Below are positions 4,697-9,183 of a stretch of DNA of 9,183 bases, one piece after another; positions within the stretch are counted from its first letter, which is position 1; each line of letters opens with the position of its first letter. The notes beneath the pieces were generated by a model. It was not told the DNA's origin. It was given only the letters and a program-made list of their open reading frames with translations, and did no database searches. Both the position numbers and the translations under genes were made by a program. Origin of the DNA: JALZHR01 sp036389695 (GTDB taxonomy: Bacteria; Acidobacteriota; Blastocatellia; Pyrinomonadales; Pyrinomonadaceae); contig DASVWG010000401.1 of the NCBI GenBank assembly GCA_036389695.1, positions 1 through 9,183 of the forward strand. The letters are read 5' to 3'.

Positions 4697-6132
4697 CATC
4701 GCGGGAGCGGTTGTTCCAGATTCGCCAGACCGAAAGCCAGCACAGCCATAACCGAGCCGTTTTCGGAAAGCTCTTTCGGGTTAATTTTGTCGAAAGTGTC
4801 GGCGGCGGTGTGGTGGTAGTTGAAATATGTGCGCTGGTCGAACCACGGGGCGAAGGACGGGATGCCTTTTTGCGTCAGCGGTCCGATGTCCGCGCCGACG
4901 CCGCCCGGCTGCAATTGCGAAAGTCCCGCGCCCTGTTCGCGCAGAACGTCGGAAATCGGCGTCAGGAAAGCGGCGATTTCCGGTTTGCCCGTAAAATAAA
5001 AACCGAGCGGGTGCGACGCGCCCAAATCCGATTCGATGGCGGCGAAGTGTTTCGCGACGTTGGCGTCTTCTTCCTGCGCGTAGGTTCTGCCGCCGACCAA
5101 GCCGTTTTCCTCGTTCATCCAGGCGATGACGCGGATGGTGCGTCGCGGGCGGATTTTCAGTTGTTTCAAAAGATACGGAACCTGCATCGAAACCGCCACG
5201 CCGCAGGCGTCGTCGAGCGCGCCGGTTCCCAAATCCCACGAATCCAGATGACCGGAGACGATGACGACTTCGTCGGGCTTTTCGCTACCCTTCAAATCGG
5301 CGATGACGTTGTAGCTCGTCACATCGGGCAGAGTTTGCGGCGTGAGAGTCATTTTTATCCGGACTTTTCCCATTTTGGCGAGATAGGCAATCATTTCGGC
5401 ATCTTCAAAAGACGTTGCCGCCGCCGGAATTTTGGTGACGTTGGCGTCGTAGCGCGTCGAGCCGGTATGCACCAGACGATTTTGCGAAGCGCCCGCCGAG
5501 CGAACCAGAACGGCGATGGCGCCGAGACGCGCCGCCGCAATCGCTCCGCCGCCGCGATACTGCGTCGCCTGCCCGTAAGCCGCGCCGCCGAAGCCGGAAG
5601 CCGCCATCTCGCGGTCGAACTTGAAATTGAACAGAACGATTTTTCCCTGAATCTTATCGCGTCCGAGCCGGTTTAATTCGTCGAAGCTGTTGACCACGAC
5701 GATTTCGCCCGTTAAGCCTTCGGGCGCGGTCGCGATGCTGCCGCCGAGCGCGGTTATGACGACTTTTTGCGTCGTGCCCTGCGCCATTCCTGAAAATTCG
5801 ACGAGCTCGGCGCGTTCTTCGCCGCGCACCCAGTGCGGCACGCTCAGTTTCTGCAAGCGAACGTCCAGACCGATTCGCCGCATTTCTTCGGCGACGTACT
5901 GGACGGCGCGTTCGGCTTGCGGCGAGCCTGAAAGCCGCGCGCCGATATTATTGGAAAGATAAGCCGTCTGCCGCAAGGCGTAATCGCTCTGCAAAGCCGC
6001 CGTCTGGATGCGTTTCAAATCTTTCAAAGTCTGTTCCGAATACAGCAGAGGCGTCGGCGTCGCTTGCTGCGCGGATATTTGAACTGCAAAAAGCGCGCAA
6101 AATAAAAGCGGAAAAAGAAATTTCGGTTTCAT
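4696..6132 (-). CDS. Secreted M28-family zinc aminopeptidase/carboxypeptidase
   Basis: This is a 478-aa protein. The start chosen is the ATG at 6132-6130, because it places a signal peptide at the N terminus (KPKFLFPLLFCALFAVQISA, cut near residue 21). A longer TTG-started frame from 6171 would bury the signal. After a helical segment (30-100) comes an inserted protease-associated-like region (about 125-240, with GKIVLFN at 163-169). The metallopeptidase domain covers about 270-470. Expected residues are all present: H295 and catalytic D297 in SGHLDSWD, bridging D307 in LDDACG, catalytic E341 and zinc E342 in NEENG, D369 in ESDLGA, and H440/H441 in YHHTAADT. This layout is that of carboxypeptidase Q/plasma glutamate carboxypeptidase-like M28 enzymes, which release terminal amino acids from peptides using two zinc ions. 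Exact specificity cannot be read. It lies 97 nt behind the 6230-7042 gene on the same strand. Confidence 0.9.
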   Translation of the reverse strand: MKPKFLFPLLFCALFAVQISAQQATPTPLLYSEQTLKDLKRIQTAALQSDYALRQTAYLSNNIGARLSGSPQAERAVQYVAEEMRRIGLDVRLQKLSVPHWVRGEERAELVEFSGMAQGTTQKVVITALGGSIATAPEGLTGEIVVVNSFDELNRLGRDKIQGKIVLFNFKFDREMAASGFGGAAYGQATQYRGGGAIAAARLGAIAVLVRSAGASQNRLVHTGSTRYDANVTKIPAAATSFEDAEMIAYLAKMGKVRIKMTLTPQTLPDVTSYNVIADLKGSEKPDEVVIVSGHLDSWDLGTGALDDACGVAVSMQVPYLLKQLKIRPRRTIRVIAWMNEENGLVGGRTYAQEEDANVAKHFAAIESDLGASHPLGFYFTGKPEIAAFLTPISDVLREQGAGLSQLQPGGVGADIGPLTQKGIPSFAPWFDQRTYFNYHHTAADTFDKINPKELSENGSVMAVLAFGLANLEQPLPR

Positions 6133-6229
6133 AGATTTGTTTGTTTCAATGATAACCAACTCAAACGGCAAAGTCTAAATTATCAGCCGAGCCCGAAAAT
6201 TTCTTCCTCTTCAGCGCCGGCTTTTAGTT

Positions 6230-7042
6230 TTAATTGTTTTTTGTCAATTCTGTCCTTTCCCGGGTTTTAATATTTTCTTCGGTGTCCCGCAGGGAGTTTT
6301 CCGCATATCCGGCGATAATTTTATTTTTGCTGTTTCTGAGTTTTTCAAACTCGATTTTAGCTTTATCAAATTTACCTCGATTAAAATAAGTCAGACCGAG
6401 CTGATAAATTGCATATTCGCCGTAGACGCTTTCGGCATATTTATTTACAAAGTTTTCTAACTGCGCAATGCCGTCTTTTTCTGTAAAAATCCATTGAAAC
6501 GAGAGAGGATTTTCATATTTGTTTAAAAAATTAAGCGCTTCACGGTTAATGCCCGTCGGCTCTTCGATTATGATGTCGATTGCATTGGAGGCAATTCCCT
6601 TAAATCCATAAAGAAAAAACTGTATTTTGTAGTTACCCGGCTCAGGAAAGAACTCCGCCGCACGCTCAATGATTTCTTCTTCCGCATAATCATAGTATTT
6701 GAGCTCGTTATTCGTATTTTGTCCGGCGATATTTCTTCCTGGAAGCGGCTGCGGCTCGCCCATCGAGATATTTGAAGTCAGACCGGTAAATTCTCTGGTT
6801 TGACCTTTGAAATTTATCCTGATTGATATGCCCCTTACTATTTTAGGCGTCGCGTCGGTTGACGGTATTTTGAGCTTAAACTGAGCAGGAATTGGCTCAA
6901 GCAAGGTATATTTCGACTTTTCGAGCTCAACCTTGAGAGTCCTTTCGAAACCGTCTTTGCTCTTTTCCTGAGCTTTAGAAGATTGACTGAAAGCACACAA
7001 GCTAAAAATCGCTAAAACCAATAAACATACTAATTTTTTCAT
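6230..7042 (-). CDS. Secreted Ig-like plus TPR-like protein, unknown function
   Basis: This is a 270-aa protein with ATG at 7042-7040, preceded by a modest purine-rich site (GCAGAGAG). The signal peptide is residues 1-24 (KKLVCLLVLAIFSLCAF, cut after SKA). Residues about 35-162 look like a beta-sandwich of the kind that begins with a 'Y.LLEPI' strand and ends with 'PGNYKIQFFLYG'. This resembles Ig-like or macroglobulin-type modules seen in exported bacterial proteins. Residues about 190-260 are helical and TPR-like: ESVYGEYAIYQLGLTYFNRG, then KFDKAKIEFEKL. No catalytic motif is visible. It may scaffold or bind partners in the periplasm. It is A/T-rich like the VWA genes and unlike the adjacent M28 gene, which it may precede in one transcript (97-nt gap, no terminator seen). 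Confidence 0.7.
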   Translation of the reverse strand: MKKLVCLLVLAIFSLCAFSQSSKAQEKSKDGFERTLKVELEKSKYTLLEPIPAQFKLKIPSTDATPKIVRGISIRINFKGQTREFTGLTSNISMGEPQPLPGRNIAGQNTNNELKYYDYAEEEIIERAAEFFPEPGNYKIQFFLYGFKGIASNAIDIIIEEPTGINREALNFLNKYENPLSFQWIFTEKDGIAQLENFVNKYAESVYGEYAIYQLGLTYFNRGKFDKAKIEFEKLRNSKNKIIAGYAENSLRDTEENIKTRERTELTKNN

Positions 7043-7147
7043 ATTCTCTCTGCTTCCGACTTTATGCGCCGGGATTCTTGATTCGCCGTCGCGAGATGCT
7101 TATGTGTTCGGGGCGCACTACAATGTTAATAGATGCTAAAAGCGCAA

Positions 7148-7177
7148 TAAATACCACAAAGATTTTCGTTTTCTCAA
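7148..7177 (-). promoter_or_regulatory. Candidate promoter for the 6230-7042 gene
   Basis: On the minus strand, TTGAGA (7177-7172) is followed by an 18-bp spacer and TATTTA (7153-7148). The leader to the ATG at 7042 would be about 100 nt. The match is moderate and the surroundings are A/T-rich, so other starts are possible. Confidence 0.35.
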
Positions 7178-7240
7178 ATTAGATATTTGAAATAAAAAGC
7201 GCGAAAACGTGCCGTCCGGCGTTTCCCTTTGAAACTGCTT

Positions 7241-7270
7241 TTGTGTTTCCGAAATTTCTGCGATAATAAT
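7241..7270 (+). promoter_or_regulatory. Candidate promoter for the S9 peptidase gene
   Basis: TTGTGT (7241-7246) is followed by an 18-bp spacer and AATAAT (7265-7270). The -10 lies inside a small palindrome, GCGAT (7260-7264) with ATCGC (7269-7273). The leader would be about 30 nt before the ATG at 7308, whose Shine-Dalgarno is weak (GGA at 7298-7300). This promoter and the minus-strand one share the 265-bp divergent intergenic region. Confidence 0.35.
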
Positions 7271-7307
7271 CGCGCTGTTACAACTTCAATTTTTTTCGGA
7301 TGAAAAT

Positions 7308-9183
7308 ATGAAACGCTTATTGCTGGTTTTCTTTGTTCTCGCGTTTGCGGCGATAAATGCTCAGGCGCAGACGGGTTTTGGCTTTAACGAGATGATTCGG
7401 ATGCGGCGCGTCGGCGATGCGCAGCTTTCGCCCGACGGTCGCACCGTCGCTTTTACTATCGGCGATGTAAACGTGTCGGACAATCGCACGCTGACGCAGA
7501 TTTACACGATGCCGGTCGGCGGCGGAAATTTCCGGCAGATTACCAAAGGCGAACGCTCCGGCAGTAGCCCTCGATGGTCGCCGGACGGCAAAAAGATTGC
7601 GTTTACGACCGGCGGTCAAATCTGGATTATGGACGCCGACGGCGACGATAGAAGACAAATCACAAAGATTTCGACCGGCGCGAGCGCGCCCGTCTGGTCG
7701 CCCGACGGGCGCTGGATTGCTTTTGTTTCCGACGTTTATCCCGACTGCACGACCGACGAATGCAACCAGCGCCGCGACGCCGAAGCCGAAAACAATAAAG
7801 TGCAGGCGAAAGTCACCGAACGCCTTTTGTATCGGCACTGGACGGAATGGCGCAACGCGAAACGGACGCACGTTTTTGTCGTTTCGACAGACGGCGGCGC
7901 GGCGCGCGACGTGACGCCCGGCGATTTTGACGCTCCGCCTTATGCCGCTTCGAGCGGCGCAGACTACGCTTTCTCGCCCGATTCGAGCGAAATCGCTTTC
8001 TTGAAAAATCCCGACGCGGTCGAAGCGATTTCGACGAACAGCGATATTTTTACCGTTCCTTTAAGAGGCGGCGGAAATGCGCGGAATATTACCGTCAGCA
8101 ACAAAGGCTACGACGTTTCGCCGCTTTACACGCCCGACGGCAGGTTTATTCTTTATCGCTCGCAGCAGACCGAAGCCTTCGAAGCCGACCGCTGGCGCAT
8201 TATGCGCTACGACCGGAAAACAGGCGAGTCGGTCGAATTGACGCGCGGCTTCGATTTGCAGGCTGACGAGATGATTCTCTCGCCCGACGGCAAGACCGTT
8301 TATTTCACCGCCAACACGCGCGGCATGCAGCCGATTTACCGCGTTCCGCTCGAACCGGATTTTCGCCAGCGCATCGCGACGCACGTCAAGCTCGTTTCGC
8401 CTGCGGGATTTTTCAGCAGCTTGAGCATCACGCCGGACGGCAAAACAATCGTCGCCGTTTCCAACTCGATGAATCATCCGAACGAGATTTACACGGTCAA
8501 CGTCGAGACGAACGCCGTCACGAATATCAGCCGCGTCAACGCCGAGATAACGGCTTTGAAAAAGCCCGAAGAAATCGAATGGAAAGGCGCGCTGAATCAA
8601 AACGTTCACGGTTTTCTGGTCAAACCGGCGAATTTCGACGCGAGCAAAAAATATCCGATGCTGGTTCTGATTCACGGCGGACCGCAGGGCGCCTGGAACA
8701 ATAGCTGGAGCTATCGCTGGAATCCGCAGGTTTTCGCCAACGCCGGTTACGTCGTTTTCCTGCCGAACCCGCGCGGCTCGACCGGCTACGGGCAGAAATT
8801 CGTCAACGAAATCTCCGGCGACTGGGGCGGCAAAGCCTACACGGACATTATGAACGGCGTCGCGGAAGTTTTAAGACGCAACCCGTATATCGACCGCAAC
8901 CGGCTCGGCGCGGCGGGCGCTTCTTACGGCGGCTATATGGTCAACTGGATTCTCGGACACAACAACGACCCGCGTTTCCGGTTCAAGGCGCTGCACTCGC
9001 ACGCCGGAGTTTACAATCTGGAAAGCATGTCGGGCGTGACCGAAGAACTCTGGTTCGTCAATTACGAATTTAAGGGAATGCCGTGGGAAAATCCGCAGAT
9101 GTATGCGCGCTGGTCGCCGCATCGTTTTGTACGAAACTTCAACACGCCGACGCTCGTCACGCACGGCGAGATTGATTATCGCG
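7308..9183 (+). CDS. Secreted S9-family prolyl-oligopeptidase-type serine peptidase (3' truncated)
   Basis: The frame is open from ATG 7308 to the window end, giving 625 complete codons with no stop. It begins with a signal peptide (KRLLLVFFVLAFAAINAQA, about residues 1-21). The N-terminal part is a beta-propeller with seven visible PD40-type 'SPDG' repeats: LSPDGRTVAF, WSPDGKKIAF, WSPDGRWIAF, FSPDSSEIAF, YTPDGRFILY, LSPDGKTVYF and ITPDGKTIVA. One blade has a C147-x4-C152 pair that may form a disulfide. The alpha/beta-hydrolase domain starts near residue 420, with HGGPQG at 456-461 (oxyanion region), nucleophile Ser539 in GASYGGYM and catalytic Asp623 in HGEIDYR at the very edge. The catalytic His would be about 30 codons beyond. 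S9 enzymes cleave short peptides, often after Pro or Ala, or release dipeptides; this one probably acts in the periplasm. Codons are strongly G/C-ending. Confidence 0.93.
   Translation, partial: MKRLLLVFFVLAFAAINAQAQTGFGFNEMIRMRRVGDAQLSPDGRTVAFTIGDVNVSDNRTLTQIYTMPVGGGNFRQITKGERSGSSPRWSPDGKKIAFTTGGQIWIMDADGDDRRQITKISTGASAPVWSPDGRWIAFVSDVYPDCTTDECNQRRDAEAENNKVQAKVTERLLYRHWTEWRNAKRTHVFVVSTDGGAARDVTPGDFDAPPYAASSGADYAFSPDSSEIAFLKNPDAVEAISTNSDIFTVPLRGGGNARNITVSNKGYDVSPLYTPDGRFILYRSQQTEAFEADRWRIMRYDRKTGESVELTRGFDLQADEMILSPDGKTVYFTANTRGMQPIYRVPLEPDFRQRIATHVKLVSPAGFFSSLSITPDGKTIVAVSNSMNHPNEIYTVNVETNAVTNISRVNAEITALKKPEEIEWKGALNQNVHGFLVKPANFDASKKYPMLVLIHGGPQGAWNNSWSYRWNPQVFANAGYVVFLPNPRGSTGYGQKFVNEISGDWGGKAYTDIMNGVAEVLRRNPYIDRNRLGAAGASYGGYMVNWILGHNNDPRFRFKALHSHAGVYNLESMSGVTEELWFVNYEFKGMPWENPQMYARWSPHRFVRNFNTPTLVTHGEIDYR

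Noticed and set aside
4690..5676. Long open frame on the plus strand antisense to the M28 gene
   Set aside because: It is rich in Arg, His, Asp and Val, as mirror frames of G/C-rich genes are. It has no ribosome site, while the opposite strand carries a complete catalytic set.
6133..6229. Terminator between the Ig/TPR gene and the M28 gene
   Set aside because: Only a weak AGCCG/CGGCT pairing can be drawn, with no T run on the minus strand.
7300..7311. Three-codon upstream frame ending over the S9 start codon
   Set aside because: It is too short to judge and lacks a ribosome site; likely chance in an A/T-rich leader.
8061..8675. Long open frame on the minus strand antisense to the S9 gene
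   Set aside because: It is a mirror frame of the propeller repeats with no family features; the plus-strand frame is continuous with all motifs in order.

Overview
The window looks like a chromosomal segment of a Gram-negative soil-type bacterium, most plausibly an acidobacterium of the Blastocatellia/Pyrinomonadaceae kind. This is inferred from three tandem proteins that match the 'acidobacterial VWFA-related' family (TIGR03436 type) and from secreted S41, M28 and S9 peptidases with Sec signal peptides. No rRNA, tRNA, transposase, integrase or CRISPR array was seen.

Layout. (1) Positions 1-409 carry the 3' end of a probable S41 (C-terminal processing) peptidase, closed by two consecutive terminator hairpins (429-463 and 484-532). 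(2) A roughly 450 bp non-coding stretch holds two strong sigma70-type promoters (570-599 and 642-670) and a long leader with a possible pseudoknotted RNA fold (about 721-813). It ends in a near-consensus Shine-Dalgarno. (3) A plus-strand gene cluster follows: a secreted protein with 18 cysteines in its mature part (988-1458), an intercistronic hairpin (1462-1530), and three paralogous secreted von Willebrand A proteins (1559-2533, 2511-3467, 3445-4407). Each VWA gene runs into the next with the same 23-nt overlap. The stub of a fourth copy's start is fused to the end of the third (4385-4438). (4) A minus-strand group follows: a 55-aa membrane protein (4419-4586), a palindrome built of AGTC heptads (4591-4696), an M28 metallopeptidase (4696-6132) and a secreted Ig-like/TPR-like protein of unknown function (6230-7042). 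(5) A divergent promoter region (7043-7307) leads to a plus-strand S9 prolyl-oligopeptidase-family enzyme that is cut by the window edge (7308-9183).

How the genes may work together. All larger products appear to be exported. The peptidases would degrade peptides outside the cytoplasm. The Cys-rich protein and the VWA trio share a strand and probably a transcript, and could form a surface or periplasmic binding module; that is inference. The VWA genes and the 6230-7042 gene are visibly A/T-richer, with A/T-ending codons, than the S9 and M28 genes, so the locus is compositionally mosaic. The best candidate for something undescribed is the Cys-rich/VWA cluster: a structured leader, an intercistronic hairpin, fixed 23-nt overlaps and the footprint of stepwise tandem duplication.
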